Positions 23,781-33,957 are shown, numbered from the stretch's first letter. The stretch: 64,000 nt of DNA from Candidatus Obscuribacterales bacterium (GCA_019752635.1 JAIELX010000072.1:1-64000); one strand, 5' to 3'. Numbers and translations: made by a program. Notes: generated by a model not told the origin, from the letters alone.

Positions 23781-25718
23781 ATGGGAAAGGCAGTAGGCAT
23801 TGATCTCGGTACCACTAACTCAGTGGTTGCGGTCATGGAAGGCGGTAAGCCGACTGTCATTGCAAATGCCGAAGGTGGAAGAACCACCCCATCTGTGGTG
23901 GCATTTACTAAGTCCGGGGAAAGATTGGTCGGGCAATTGGCTCGGCGGCAAGCGGTTTTGAATCCGGAGAACACTGTTTATTCGGTAAAGCGTTTTGTAG
24001 GAAGACGTTTCGGCGAAGTTGAGTCCGAACGTTCCATCGTTTCTTATAAGGTCAAGGAAGGCCCGGACGGCGGTTGCAAGATTGCTATTCAAGGCAAGGA
24101 TTATTCGCCTGAAGAAATCTCCGCGATGATTTTGCGCAAGTTGAAGGAAGACGCTGAGAAGTACCTTGGCGAAAAAGTTACCTCGGCTGTAATTACTGTG
24201 CCTGCCTATTTCAACGACTCTCAGCGCCAGTCGACCAAGAACGCCGGCACAATCGCCGGTCTTGAAGTTTTGCGTATCATCAACGAGCCTACGGCAGCCG
24301 CTCTGGCTTACGGTCTCGACAAGAAAGAGAACGAGACTATTCTTGTATTCGACCTTGGCGGTGGTACTTTCGACGTGTCGTGCCTTGAAGTAGGCGACGG
24401 CGTTTTTGAAGTTAAGTCAACCTCCGGCGACACTCACCTCGGTGGCGATGACTTCGACCACTGTGTTGTTAACTGGATTGCGGACGAATTCACGAAGCTC
24501 GAGAACATCGATCTGCGCAAGGACCGTCAAGCTTTGCAGCGTCTTACCGAGGCTGCTGAAAAAGCGAAGATTGAACTGTCCTCCGTTATTGAAACCAACA
24601 TCTCGTTGCCTTTCATCACTGCAGACGCTTCGGGTCCGAAGCACTTGGAAATGAAGCTCACTCGCGCCCGTTTCGACGAGCTCACCAGGCACCTGGTTGA
24701 GCGTTGCCGCGCTCCTATGGAGCAAGCTTTGCGCGATGCTCGTTTGACTTACAACGATTTGCAAGAAGTGGTACTGGTTGGCGGTTCTACTCGAATACCG
24801 GCAGTACAAGCACTGGTGAAGAGTCTCACCGGCGGCAAAGAGCCGAACCAATCAGTAAACCCGGACGAAGTAGTAGCTGTCGGAGCCGCAATTCAAGCCG
24901 GTGTACTGGGCGGCGAAGTAAAGGGTGTCGTTCTTCTGGACGTTACTCCGCTTTCGCTCGGAATTGAAACCATGGGAGGCGTATTCACCAAGTTGGTTGA
25001 ACGCAACACCACAATTCCGACCCGCAAATCGGAAGTGTTCTCCACTGCAGATGACAGTCAAACTGCCGTCGATATATATGTATTCCAGGGCGAGCGTCCG
25101 ATGGCTCGTGACAACAAGCTGCTCGGCAACTTCCGTCTTGACGGAATTCCTCCGGCTCCCAGAGGCGTTCCCAAGGTAGAAGTGACCTTCGACATTGATG
25201 CTAACGGCATCATGAACGTAACAGCTCGCGACCAGACAACTGGAAAAGAGCAGAAGATCACCATTACAGCCAGTACCAACCTGGGCAAAGACGACATCGA
25301 ACGTATGGTTCGCGAAGCCGAATCACATGCTCAAGAGGACCGCAAGCGCAAAGAAGCTGCCGATTCGCGCAACGAAGCCGACAGTCTCTGTTATGCGGTA
25401 GAGCGTCAAGTCCGTGAGTTGGCCGGCAAAGGCGCTAGCGGAACGGTCGCTCGTGCTGAAATGCTCGTGACCGAGCTGCGTCAGAAACTGAAAGAAGAAG
25501 CCGATCCGGAATCCTTCAAGAGTCTGATGAACGATCTGCGTGGCGTGCTGGTAATCCTCCAGCAAGAAGCTCACGTAGCCGGTGGTGGCGGCGAAGAGCG
25601 TGAACCGGTCGGTGCGGGCGCAGCCGGATTCGGCGGTGAAGGCGGCGGCGGATTCGGTGGTGGCGGCGGCGGCGGCGACGACGTTGTCGATGCTGAGTAT
25701 CGCGCATCCGACGACTAA
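23781..25718 (+). CDS. dnaK: Molecular chaperone DnaK (Hsp70)
   Basis: 645 residues. ATP-dependent chaperone in the cytoplasm. The nucleotide-binding domain begins GKAVGIDLGTTNSVVAVMEG and has VITVPAYFNDSQRQ, INEPTAAALAYGLDKK, FDLGGGTFDVS and VLVGGSTRIPAVQ; the substrate-binding domain begins LLDVTPLSLGIETMGG. The end is unusually Gly-rich before VVDAEYRASDD. The ribosome site GGGAG lies close before the ATG. Codon use looks biased towards frequent codons, as expected for an abundant protein. No dnaJ or grpE is adjacent, as in cyanobacteria with several DnaK copies. A terminator follows at 25742. Confidence 0.97.
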   Translation: MGKAVGIDLGTTNSVVAVMEGGKPTVIANAEGGRTTPSVVAFTKSGERLVGQLARRQAVLNPENTVYSVKRFVGRRFGEVESERSIVSYKVKEGPDGGCKIAIQGKDYSPEEISAMILRKLKEDAEKYLGEKVTSAVITVPAYFNDSQRQSTKNAGTIAGLEVLRIINEPTAAALAYGLDKKENETILVFDLGGGTFDVSCLEVGDGVFEVKSTSGDTHLGGDDFDHCVVNWIADEFTKLENIDLRKDRQALQRLTEAAEKAKIELSSVIETNISLPFITADASGPKHLEMKLTRARFDELTRHLVERCRAPMEQALRDARLTYNDLQEVVLVGGSTRIPAVQALVKSLTGGKEPNQSVNPDEVVAVGAAIQAGVLGGEVKGVVLLDVTPLSLGIETMGGVFTKLVERNTTIPTRKSEVFSTADDSQTAVDIYVFQGERPMARDNKLLGNFRLDGIPPAPRGVPKVEVTFDIDANGIMNVTARDQTTGKEQKITITASTNLGKDDIERMVREAESHAQEDRKRKEAADSRNEADSLCYAVERQVRELAGKGASGTVARAEMLVTELRQKLKEEADPESFKSLMNDLRGVLVILQQEAHVAGGGGEEREPVGAGAAGFGGEGGGGFGGGGGGGDDVVDAEYRASDD

Positions 25719-25741
25719 TCCTCGCGAACGAAAATACATCC

Positions 25742-25777
25742 GGAAAGGGAGTCTCCATGAGGCTCCCTTTCCCGGTT
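25742..25777 (+). terminator. Rho-independent terminator after dnaK
   Basis: GGAAAGGGAG and CTCCCTTTCC form a 10-bp stem with an 11-base loop, followed by CGGTTTTGG. It begins 23 bases after the dnaK stop. Confidence 0.75.
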
Positions 25778-25975
25778 TTGGCGTTCTGTGAAGAACGATG
25801 CCGGGAAATCGCCTGATTTTCGAGCGGACGACGATACGATATGATGAAATGGCAAGAGGACTGGATCGTTCCCGCATAACGGGTGTCTAAGGAGGAAGTT
25901 GCTGAGACGGAATTGAGGCGGGAACCTGAAGAAATCCTTGAAATTCACTTGACGACAGGGCTTTCAGGGAACAGA

Positions 25976-27073
25976 ATGAGCTTCCGAGCCGTCTTTTGCT
26001 TCGTTTTAGTAGTGCTCTGCTTTGGAAGAGGATGCTTTGCAATGCGCAATCGACAGAAGAAAGCGACAAACTATGCCGGTAGTCTGACCGTCGCTATTCT
26101 GGGTGCCGTGGTCGTTGGAACTGCGGCGATCGCTGTACCTCCGACCAAGGCACCGCCAACTCCGGTGCCAGGGCTGACTGATCTAGGCATATTGGAGAAT
26201 CGTTTTTTCTCTCATCCCTACGCTCATGATCCTGTGGACAAGCGACTCGAGCGGCTAGAGTGTATGGTGTTCGGTGGAATTCAGGCTGGCACGCCGGAAG
26301 ATCGGTTGTCAAAGCTGATAAAGGTGGTGGCTCAGCGCGCACAAACGCCTATTCGCGAAGAGAAAGCCGCTGTTACTGAAAACCAGGAAGAGTCGTCGGC
26401 TTCGAAAACGACTCCGTCCGCTCCGTCCTCTGTGGGTAAGAGTTCGGCGCAGTATCCAGTTCTGAATACATTAGAGTGGCGTGCACTTAAGAAGACCTAC
26501 GCCACAGATTCATTGGACCAGCGTCTCGATCGGCTCGAGTCGAAAACGTTTGGGCAGCCGGCACAGGGTATGGCTTATGCCGATCGCGTTGATCGATTGC
26601 GTCGCACTCTTGGTATCGGAATTGACACCGGCGTTGGTAATAATCCTCTCACCGCCGGTGGTATCGGACCGGCTCCTCGTGCGCGAGCAGGTGGCGATGG
26701 TGGTGGGTCAACTTTTGGATACGATGCGCCTTTGGGAGGCTTTCCCGGTGGGAATTTCGGGTTTGGGTTTCCCGCTGGAATGGATCTGTTGTTTGATGCT
26801 ACATTCGACAAACAGTTCAGCGGCATGATGCAGCAGATGAATAAACAAATGGAAGATGCTATGCGCCTGGGACCGGGCAGATGGCGCTTCGACCCAAGAA
26901 CGAACGCGTGGGTGGATTTGGATACCGGACGAAAGAGATCGCCAACCGGAGGTGATGTTCCTCGAATTGCACCGGGTCCGCGCTCTTTTCCGCTACCACC
27001 CACGGTGGCGCCGCAACGTCGCCCTAACGTGATTGAAGATGTGCCTCCCTACGCTGATCCCAATAGCATCTGA
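25976..27073 (+). CDS. Exported protein with two LExRxF...RLxRLE...FG repeats
   Basis: 365 residues from the ATG at 25976, which has AGGGA five bases upstream; an ATG at 26042 and an upstream GTG at 25883 are alternatives. Hydrophobic stretches at the N-terminus (SFRAVFCFVLVVLC and SLTVAILGAVVVGTAA) suggest export or anchoring. Two copies of a 45-50 residue unit follow: LENRFFSHPYAHDPVDKRLE...LECMVFG and LEWRALKKTYATDSLDQRLD...LESKTFG, each ending DR..RL. I associate this unit with Melainabacteria and cyanobacteria, where its function is unknown. The C-terminal half is Gly/Pro-rich with a MMQQMNKQMEDAMRLGPGRW segment. The next gene starts three bases after the stop. Confidence 0.7.
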   Translation: MSFRAVFCFVLVVLCFGRGCFAMRNRQKKATNYAGSLTVAILGAVVVGTAAIAVPPTKAPPTPVPGLTDLGILENRFFSHPYAHDPVDKRLERLECMVFGGIQAGTPEDRLSKLIKVVAQRAQTPIREEKAAVTENQEESSASKTTPSAPSSVGKSSAQYPVLNTLEWRALKKTYATDSLDQRLDRLESKTFGQPAQGMAYADRVDRLRRTLGIGIDTGVGNNPLTAGGIGPAPRARAGGDGGGSTFGYDAPLGGFPGGNFGFGFPAGMDLLFDATFDKQFSGMMQQMNKQMEDAMRLGPGRWRFDPRTNAWVDLDTGRKRSPTGGDVPRIAPGPRSFPLPPTVAPQRRPNVIEDVPPYADPNSI

Positions 27074-27075
27074 GG

Positions 27076-27285
27076 ATGTTACTGATACTGCTGGTTGTTG
27101 TCGCACTGATCGCGGGATTTTCCTTCGGTGTTCCCATGCTCGGTATGTGGTATACCACGACGCAGTTTATCAACCATGCGCCGGCGATTCTGAGAGAGGC
27201 TACTGGCGGGCGGGAAGTAAAAAATATTTTTGTGATGCTCCCGCAAGAAGTAGGCTTTCACGAGGCAATTCGAACTGAGGCATAA
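27076..27285 (+). CDS. Small one-helix membrane protein
   Basis: 69 residues: an N-terminal hydrophobic helix (MLLILLVVVALIAGFSFGVP...) followed by a short polar tail. The ATG starts three bases after the stop of the repeat protein, with TGAGG across the junction, so translation is probably coupled. Family unknown. Its small size leaves some doubt, but the position, start context and membrane helix favour a real gene. Confidence 0.5.
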   Translation: MLLILLVVVALIAGFSFGVPMLGMWYTTTQFINHAPAILREATGGREVKNIFVMLPQEVGFHEAIRTEA

Positions 27286-27594
27286 ATCTATTTTGAGACC
27301 AGGGAACCTGTTGCCGCCTGGAGTGTGAGGCCGTCCTTCGGTGCTGCATGCGCTGATCACTGACCCGGGCACAAAGCATATTGCATGTGCAGCTAGACAA
27401 ATTGAATAAGGATGCGCCAGGGGGAGAATCGGCGAAGCAGTCACCGTCTGCGGTGGCGCCGCGGGGTAGTTCTATCTAAGTTTCTTCAACCGGGCCCGCC
27501 AGCTAAGATTAACTCTTTTTGGTGCGTTAGCCAATCGAAGCGCGTACAATAGCCAAGAGACCCCAAGGTAGACGTCAAGCGGAGAGCGCACCCT
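27286..27594. other. Intergenic, nothing recognised
   Basis: I see no gene, hairpin with a T-run or clear promoter here. The last bases (GGAGAG at about 27581) form the ribosome site of the next gene. Confidence 0.4.
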
Positions 27595-28770
27595 TTGCCT
27601 ACCGTTCTGGAAACAAGGGAAACCGGGTTACGGTCCGTTCCACCAGTTGCACCGCAGCCGACGAAGTCGGGGTGGGCCAGCCGTGCCGTAGTCTGGTCGT
27701 TGGCATTGTTTGCCGTTATTAATCTTGTGCTGTGGAATGTAGACAAAGACAAACAGTCGAGCAATGTTTGGAATGGTACGGGGTCTGTCGACCTGGCCGT
27801 AAATGGTCTGAAACAACTTCCAGGTAAGCCCGGTACGGTTTTACTCGGCTCATCTCTGGTGATGTATCCGTTCTGGACGATGGATCGTGACCGATTTGGA
27901 GCGATCCCTGACATTTTGCACCACCATGATTCGTTGGTTCTTCAGGAAGAGCTGAAGAAGGCCGGTTTCCAGAATCCAACTGTCTACAGTCTTGCGGTGT
28001 TTGGACAGATGGTGTCGGATTCGTACATCTTTGTCGACGAGTATCTCAAAGGTGACAAGAAGCCGGAAATTCTAGTTTACGGAATTGCTCCGCGAGATTT
28101 TAACGATTCCGATCTGGCAGGACCGATGTCCACTAATACTTTCAAGCGACTGGTCGGACTAGAAAACTTCGGACGATATGCCGAACTTTACTTGCCCGGA
28201 TTTCAGGACAAAATTGATTTTGTGTCTTCGCACGTTTGTTTCTTCTACAACAAGCGCTGGCGGTTACAGCACGAGTGCGAGAAGGGAATCAACAAACTCT
28301 ACAAAGCGTTTGGATTAGCTACTCCCGGACAGGCTGAGCAGAAAGGCAACGCGCAAGCAGGCTTCATGCTTGCCGGTACCAAAGAAGAGCGTTGGGCAAA
28401 TAGTACGATTGAGTACACCCGTCGCTACAAGAACATTGCCGACCGTGATCTGAGCGTGCAAACCGGTTTTCTGGAGCGTTTGCTGGGCCTTTGTGGCGAT
28501 CGCGAAATTAAAGTAATTGTCGTCAACATGCCTTTATCGGCAGACAACAGAAAGCTGTTGCCTCCCGGGTTCTACAGCCAATATCGTAAAAAAGTAGCAG
28601 AGATTTCGAACCGACCGGGAGTGAAGCTGCTGGATCTTGGTGAATCAACCGAGTTCACGACCGGTGATTTCTGGGACACGGTTCATCTTGAGCATGGTGG
28701 AGGCTACAAGTTGCTTAAGCACTTGTTACCAACTATGAAAGAGTTGAGCGCGGAAAGAGCTGCGAAGTAA
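27595..28770 (+). CDS. Membrane-anchored SGNH/GDSL-like protein
   Basis: 391 residues. A Pro-rich N-terminus and one membrane helix (about 30-50) precede a domain with SGNH-hydrolase traits: block I-like TVLLGSSLV (Ser in GSS), a block with VYSLAVFGQMVSDSY, IKVIVVNMPLS, and a C-terminal FWDTVHLEHGG supplying a possible Asp-His pair. This pattern resembles the AlgX/DltD-like and DUF1574-like groups that handle acyl groups on exported polysaccharides. The start is TTG with GGAGAG about 10 bases upstream. The catalytic role is inferred; no partner O-acyltransferase is adjacent. Confidence 0.6.
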   Translation: MPTVLETRETGLRSVPPVAPQPTKSGWASRAVVWSLALFAVINLVLWNVDKDKQSSNVWNGTGSVDLAVNGLKQLPGKPGTVLLGSSLVMYPFWTMDRDRFGAIPDILHHHDSLVLQEELKKAGFQNPTVYSLAVFGQMVSDSYIFVDEYLKGDKKPEILVYGIAPRDFNDSDLAGPMSTNTFKRLVGLENFGRYAELYLPGFQDKIDFVSSHVCFFYNKRWRLQHECEKGINKLYKAFGLATPGQAEQKGNAQAGFMLAGTKEERWANSTIEYTRRYKNIADRDLSVQTGFLERLLGLCGDREIKVIVVNMPLSADNRKLLPPGFYSQYRKKVAEISNRPGVKLLDLGESTEFTTGDFWDTVHLEHGGGYKLLKHLLPTMKELSAERAAK

Positions 28771-28775
28771 GCAGG

Positions 28776-29075
28776 CTACCAATCGTCGTCCATGTCTATC
28801 TCTTCAAGCTTTTCGCGGGGTCTTCTGATCTCTTCGATCACCGTATATAGTTTCGAAGCGTCTTGTACCGATGGAGCCTTTAGCGGCAGTTCGGCCACGG
28901 CAACTGTTAAAGCGCGAGTACCAAGTTCTATATGCACTTTGTCGCCGAGTTTCAGCGTGGTTGCGGACTTGGCGGTACGATCGTTGACGAATACGCGCCC
29001 TTGATCACATGCCATTTGAGCAATAGTGCGGCGTTTAATTACGCGGGATAACTTCAACCATTTGTCCAGTCGCAT
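28776..29075 (-). CDS. S4-domain RNA-binding protein (RqcP/YabO-like)
   Basis: 99 residues with the S4 domain at the N-terminus: MRLDKWLKLSRVIKRRTIAQ, then GRVFVNDRTAKSATTLKLGD. This matches RqcP (YabO), which binds stalled 50S subunits in ribosome-associated quality control, and the related Hsp15. The C-terminal tail is short and acidic. The gene is convergent with the SGNH-like gene, with five bases between the stops. Confidence 0.85.
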   Translation of the reverse strand: MRLDKWLKLSRVIKRRTIAQMACDQGRVFVNDRTAKSATTLKLGDKVHIELGTRALTVAVAELPLKAPSVQDASKLYTVIEEIRRPREKLEEIDMDDDW

Positions 29076-29220
29076 GAGGTTCTTTCACCAGCCTTTCTCT
29101 TTGAAATCTGTTGCGCAAGCACGGCCTTTCAAATATTACCTGCTATTCTAAGATTTGATTGGTTCGTGAAGAACGGACTGCTGCAGTCGAGTGATGCAGC
29201 TGCCTCGTCCGGGGGGAACA

Positions 29221-30618
29221 GTGGTTTTGAAAACGAAAGCGCACGCTCGTTATCGCGCTGCTGACATTTTTGTTCTAGCAATGACGTTTCTGGTTGCCGT
29301 AGCGATTTTTTCATCCTGCGGACCGTCGGACCAAACAAAAACCGAAGTTGACGCTGGTGCTGTGAAAACCGCTGACGAGGGTTCTGCGGGGATCAAGTGC
29401 GACACTGTTACTAAACGAGTTCTCGGTGAAAACATTCGCGCTACCGGGCAAGTTATGCCGGATGTAGGAAAAGAGTCCGACGTCGCTCCGCGCTTCTCAG
29501 GCCGCATTCTTCAAGTGTTGGTAAAGCCTGGTGATTTTGTTCGTCCCGGACAAAATTTGGCCATTGTCGATAGTCACGAGATTGCATCACTTCAGGCGGA
29601 ACTGATTGAAGCTCAAGACAAACTTCTGATAGCCAGGGCTCATGAAGAGCGCGAGAAACAAGTCTATGAAGAGAATCTACTGCGGCCGCAATCGTTAATT
29701 CATGCGCGCACTGAATTCGACCATACCAAGGTGACTTCTGATCTGGCCAAAGCGGAATACACACGTGTAGAAGGGTTGCGTAAGGAAAAAATTGCTTCCG
29801 AGAAAGACTTCTTGGCGACAAAGGCCAACCTTGCTCAAAGCGATCTTGCTCATATCGAAGCCGCGCAACAGCTTCAACGCGAAGAGAGTTTATACAAGAA
29901 CAAGGCGTTGTTGCGGCGTGAGCTGCAATTGGCTGAAGCCGAGACAGCTCGAGCAAAACAGCACGTTAACACCTTGGTTCAGCGCTTGTCGTTCGTCGGT
30001 ATTCACCAGGACTTGGTCAAACAGGTAGTCGGCAACGGAAAGATTATCGAGCAAATTCCAATGCGCGCAAAGCTCGCCGGTGTCATCACGCAGCAGGATG
30101 CAGCGGTAGGCGAACTTATCGAACCGAGCAAGAAGATATTCACGATCACGGATCTGTCGACTGTAGTAGTGAGTGTCGATATTCCTGAGGTCGACGTTAA
30201 GTGGATCAAAATCGGCAGCACCGCACATATAAAAATCGCCAGCTACCCGGACAAAGTGTTTAAAGGTGAGGTCAGCTACATTAGCGATACTGTTGATCCC
30301 GAAACCCGAACAGTTCCGGTTAAAGTCAAACTAAGCAATCCCAATCATCAGTTTAAGACAAATATGTTTGCGGAAATCGAGTTGGAAGGCTCACCGAGGG
30401 CAGTGCTCGCGTGTCCGAAGGATGCAATCCAAGAGCGAGACGGGCACAGCATTGCTTTCGTCAAGGAAGGTAGTGGTGAGTACAAACCAAGGCGTGTGGA
30501 ACTAGGCAGCGATACTGAAAACTATTACGAAGTGATTTCCGGTCTAAGGGATGGAGATCAAGTTGTAACGCAGGGAAGTTTGCTGCTCAAAACAGAACTA
30601 ACCCTGAAGCAACAGTAG
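29221..30618 (+). CDS. RND efflux periplasmic adaptor (CusB/CzcB type), lipoprotein
   Basis: About 465 residues. The GTG at 29221 has a GGGGGG site directly upstream and starts a lipoprotein signal ending in FSSC, so the adaptor is membrane-tethered. The barrel-sandwich (lipoyl) half GRILQVLVKPGDFVRPGQNL, a long coiled-coil hairpin (about 125-230), the second lipoyl half AKLAGVITQQDAAVGELI and the beta-barrel VDIPEVDVKWIKIGS...GEVSYISDTVDPETRTVPVKV are in the usual order. It links the inner-membrane pump (starting five bases after its stop) to a TolC-type channel. No His/Met-rich metal-binding extension is visible. Substrate by context: divalent metal. Confidence 0.9.
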   Translation: MVLKTKAHARYRAADIFVLAMTFLVAVAIFSSCGPSDQTKTEVDAGAVKTADEGSAGIKCDTVTKRVLGENIRATGQVMPDVGKESDVAPRFSGRILQVLVKPGDFVRPGQNLAIVDSHEIASLQAELIEAQDKLLIARAHEEREKQVYEENLLRPQSLIHARTEFDHTKVTSDLAKAEYTRVEGLRKEKIASEKDFLATKANLAQSDLAHIEAAQQLQREESLYKNKALLRRELQLAEAETARAKQHVNTLVQRLSFVGIHQDLVKQVVGNGKIIEQIPMRAKLAGVITQQDAAVGELIEPSKKIFTITDLSTVVVSVDIPEVDVKWIKIGSTAHIKIASYPDKVFKGEVSYISDTVDPETRTVPVKVKLSNPNHQFKTNMFAEIELEGSPRAVLACPKDAIQERDGHSIAFVKEGSGEYKPRRVELGSDTENYYEVISGLRDGDQVVTQGSLLLKTELTLKQQ

Positions 30619-30622
30619 CCCA

Positions 30623-33600
30623 ATGATTAACGCACTTATCCAATTTGCTCTCAACCAGCGGCTGGTAGTAGTTGGCGCAGTTTTCCTGTTAGGAATGATT
30701 GGTGTCTGGTCCGTTATGAATCTGCCAATCGATTCGTTTCCAGACGTCAGCAACATTCAGGTACAGATTATTACTGAGCCTGAAACTATGGCGACGGAAG
30801 AAGTCGAGCAGCAAATTACCTTTCCGATCGAAAGTGCACTCAATGGCTTACCGAAAGTAAACAAGGTCCGGTCGAACTCCAGCTTTGGCTTGTCGGTGGT
30901 GACTGCTATCTTTGACGATGATGCAGATGTTTGGTGGGCGCGAAATCTCGTGCAGCAGCGCATTAGCCAGGTCGGCCTGCCTGCGGGGTCACCACAGCCC
31001 ATACTGGGGCCTGTGGTGTCCAGTTTCTCACAGGTGTTCAATTACTATCTCGAAAGCAACAAATACGACCTTACTGAACTTCGAACGATACAGGACTGGT
31101 ATGTCGCGCGCCGGTTACGCGCTGTGTCCGGTGTTGGCAACGTTGTCTCTTATGGCGGTTACGTTAAACAGTATCAAGTGTTCGTCAACCCTCAAAAGCT
31201 TAAAGGACACGGATTAACTCTGCGCGAAGTTGCCAATGCGTTGCCAGCCAATAATCTCAATGCCGGTGGCAATTTCATTGAGCAAGCCGGACAGGAAATT
31301 ATCATTCGCGGGCTTGGTCGCATTGAAAGCCTTGACGATATTCGTGAAATCGTGTTGAAGTCGGTGGACGGCACGCCCGTAACTGTGGGACACGTTGCCG
31401 ACGTGCAGATCGGACCAGCGTTCAGGCGCGGTTCAGCGTCCATGAATGGAACCGGTGAAGCTGTCACTGGATTTGTACTGACGCGTAAGGGCGTCAACAC
31501 TAAGGCTGTTGTCGAACGTGTTCAGGCAAAGATTGAAGAGATTGCTAAAGAGTTGCCTGAAGGGGTCACTATTCACCCTTATTACGATCAAACCGAACTG
31601 GTAGACAAAACTATCGACACTGTAGAGGAGATTCTCTTATTCAGTAGCGCTCTGGTCATCATCATCTTGTTTGCCGTGCTTCTGCACATTCCCAGCGCTT
31701 TGATCGTGTCTGTGATCATTCCGTTGTCGCTTCTGTTCAGCTTCATTCTGATGAAGTTCACGGGATTGTCGGCTAACCTCATGACGCTTGGGGCTGTTGA
31801 CTTTGGCGTCATAGTCGATGCCAGCGTTGTGATGGTGGAAAACATTTTTCGTCACCTGGCTCATGCCAGAGAGCAAACCAATAAGCAGGAACATTTAATT
31901 GATCGACTGGGGCTGGTGGCAGTGGCCGCGAAAGAAGTCGGCAAACCGATTGTCTTTGCCATCTTCATTATTGTCGCGGTTTACATCCCGCTCTTCACGC
32001 TGGAAGGCGTTGAAGGAAAGATGTTTCATCCGTTGGCCTTGACATTCATATATGCCATTGCCGGTGCCCTGATTTTGTCTCTGACATTGATACCGGTGCT
32101 CTGCTACTGGTTCATGAAAGGAAATATCGTCGAGGGAAAGAATCCGGTTCTAGATTTCTTTCGCGGTATGCACACCCCGGCATTGATGGGGGCTATGAAG
32201 CGCCCCGGCTTTGTTCTGGGAGCGTCATTGCTCTGTCTGACGGCGAGTTTGTGCCTTTTGCCTTTGCTAGGCTCGGAATTTATTCCGAGCTTAGACGAAG
32301 GTTCTATTTTGCTGCGAACAAAAATGGCGCCGAGTTCTTCGCATACTGAGTCTCGGCGTGTTGCAACCGAAGTCGAGAAACTGATCAAGCAGTTTCCTGA
32401 AGTGACTATTGTGGTTTCCAAAATCGGTCGCTCCGGCATGGGCTCGGACTTGGAAGGTGTTGACAATGCCGACGTATATATTGGCCTGAAACCACGTTCG
32501 GAGTGGAAGACGACCAAGTCGAAAGAGGAGCTGATCAATAAAATGGCTGCACGCCTGGATAAGATTCCGGGACTGCTCTACAGCTTTTCGCAGCCGATTG
32601 CAGACATGATTGACGACTTGATCGCAGGCATCCGCGCTGATTTGGGCATAAAGATCTTTGGCGACGATATGGAAAAGCTTGACGAAATTGCTCGTCAGAT
32701 CCAGGGCATCGTGCAAAAAGTCCCGGGCTCAGCGGACTTGCAACGAGAGCAGATCTTGGGCTTGCCACAGATGAACATTAAGCTGAAACGTAGAGAAATA
32801 GCCCGTTATGGACTGAACGTGTCGGACGTCCAGGAGATAATTGCTACAGCCGTTGCTGGCAGAGAAGTAAGTGAAGTGCTCGAAGGAACCAAGCGCTTCG
32901 GGCTTTTAGTACGCTATCCGCTTCGCTACAGGGACTCAGAAGAAGACATTGAGCATATTTTGATATCGGCTCCGTCTGGTGCCAGAATTCCTATGGAAGC
33001 GCTTGCCGACATCAAAGTGCGCAATGGCAACGTCATGGTGAACAGAGAAGACGGTCAGCGTAGAACCGCTGTTCTGGTCAATGTGCGCGGTCGTGACCTC
33101 GGTAGCTTTGTTGCGGAGGTGCAAGGACGCATTAATCAGGAAGTGAAGCTGCCTAAAGGCTACACGATCGTCTATGGTGGTCAGTTCGAGAACCAGCAGC
33201 GAGCCATGGCTCGCCTTTGCATTGTTGTTCCCCTGGTCTTGTTGTTGATCTTCGTGCTTCTTTTTGCTTCGTTTAACTCACTGAAGAACGCCGGATTGAT
33301 AATGTTGAATGTGCCGTTTGCGATGATTGGCGGCATTGTCGCTTTGTTTGTGAGCCATCAGACTCTCTCGGTTCCGGCAATCATTGGCTTTATCGCGCTG
33401 TTTGGCGTGTCTGTGCAAAACGGTGTCATTATGGTCAGTTACATCATGCAATTGCAGAAGCGTGGTGCCACCGCTGAGGATGCCGCGATTGAAGGCGCCA
33501 AGGTCAGGCTGCGTCCTGTATTGATGACTGCGTTGGTCGCTATTATGGGTCTTCTGCCTAAGGTTCTATCCGAAGGGACCGGTGCTGAGGTGCAGCGTCC

Positions 33601-33709
33601 GCTTGCGACTGTAATCCTGGGCGGACTGGTTACCGCTACTGTGCTGACTCTCGTTGTGCTGCCCGCTATTTACAAACTGATAAACGTAAGAGATGAAGCC
33701 GCGCGATAA
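30623..33709 (+). CDS. Heavy-metal efflux RND pump (CzcA family)
   Basis: 1028 residues, the full length of an HME-RND pump: 12 membrane helices and two large periplasmic loops. It trades protons for metal ions. The helix-4 proton-relay triad is intact: D393, D399 and E406 in AVDFGVIVDASVVMVEN. The DFG...VD...VEN form is that of CzcA/CnrA-type Zn/Co/Ni/Cd pumps, not of the monovalent CusA type, which lacks the first Asp. NLPIDSFPDVSNIQVQI near the N-terminus is another family hallmark. It follows its adaptor by four bases. The exact ion is not proven. Confidence 0.93.
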   Translation: MINALIQFALNQRLVVVGAVFLLGMIGVWSVMNLPIDSFPDVSNIQVQIITEPETMATEEVEQQITFPIESALNGLPKVNKVRSNSSFGLSVVTAIFDDDADVWWARNLVQQRISQVGLPAGSPQPILGPVVSSFSQVFNYYLESNKYDLTELRTIQDWYVARRLRAVSGVGNVVSYGGYVKQYQVFVNPQKLKGHGLTLREVANALPANNLNAGGNFIEQAGQEIIIRGLGRIESLDDIREIVLKSVDGTPVTVGHVADVQIGPAFRRGSASMNGTGEAVTGFVLTRKGVNTKAVVERVQAKIEEIAKELPEGVTIHPYYDQTELVDKTIDTVEEILLFSSALVIIILFAVLLHIPSALIVSVIIPLSLLFSFILMKFTGLSANLMTLGAVDFGVIVDASVVMVENIFRHLAHAREQTNKQEHLIDRLGLVAVAAKEVGKPIVFAIFIIVAVYIPLFTLEGVEGKMFHPLALTFIYAIAGALILSLTLIPVLCYWFMKGNIVEGKNPVLDFFRGMHTPALMGAMKRPGFVLGASLLCLTASLCLLPLLGSEFIPSLDEGSILLRTKMAPSSSHTESRRVATEVEKLIKQFPEVTIVVSKIGRSGMGSDLEGVDNADVYIGLKPRSEWKTTKSKEELINKMAARLDKIPGLLYSFSQPIADMIDDLIAGIRADLGIKIFGDDMEKLDEIARQIQGIVQKVPGSADLQREQILGLPQMNIKLKRREIARYGLNVSDVQEIIATAVAGREVSEVLEGTKRFGLLVRYPLRYRDSEEDIEHILISAPSGARIPMEALADIKVRNGNVMVNREDGQRRTAVLVNVRGRDLGSFVAEVQGRINQEVKLPKGYTIVYGGQFENQQRAMARLCIVVPLVLLLIFVLLFASFNSLKNAGLIMLNVPFAMIGGIVALFVSHQTLSVPAIIGFIALFGVSVQNGVIMVSYIMQLQKRGATAEDAAIEGAKVRLRPVLMTALVAIMGLLPKVLSEGTGAEVQRPLATVILGGLVTATVLTLVVLPAIYKLINVRDEAAR

Positions 33710-33957
33710 ACACGCGTGCCCATCTGTTGGTTGTCCGGGGCATTCGTCTTGGTTCGGATACGGCATCGCCGAGCTGCGTCTTCCATTTAATTGCCGGCTG
33801 GCTGTTTGACTGCAATTCCGCGCTGCATTTTGTGTTGAGCTTGCTTTAGTTTGCTCAGTTCTTAAAGCGACGATGAGTCGAGCATTTCCCGCGTCCATAC
33901 GATAAGTCAAGTCGGCGTTTAACCGGGTAAGATAGATTACGAGTCTTGGAGATGTTC

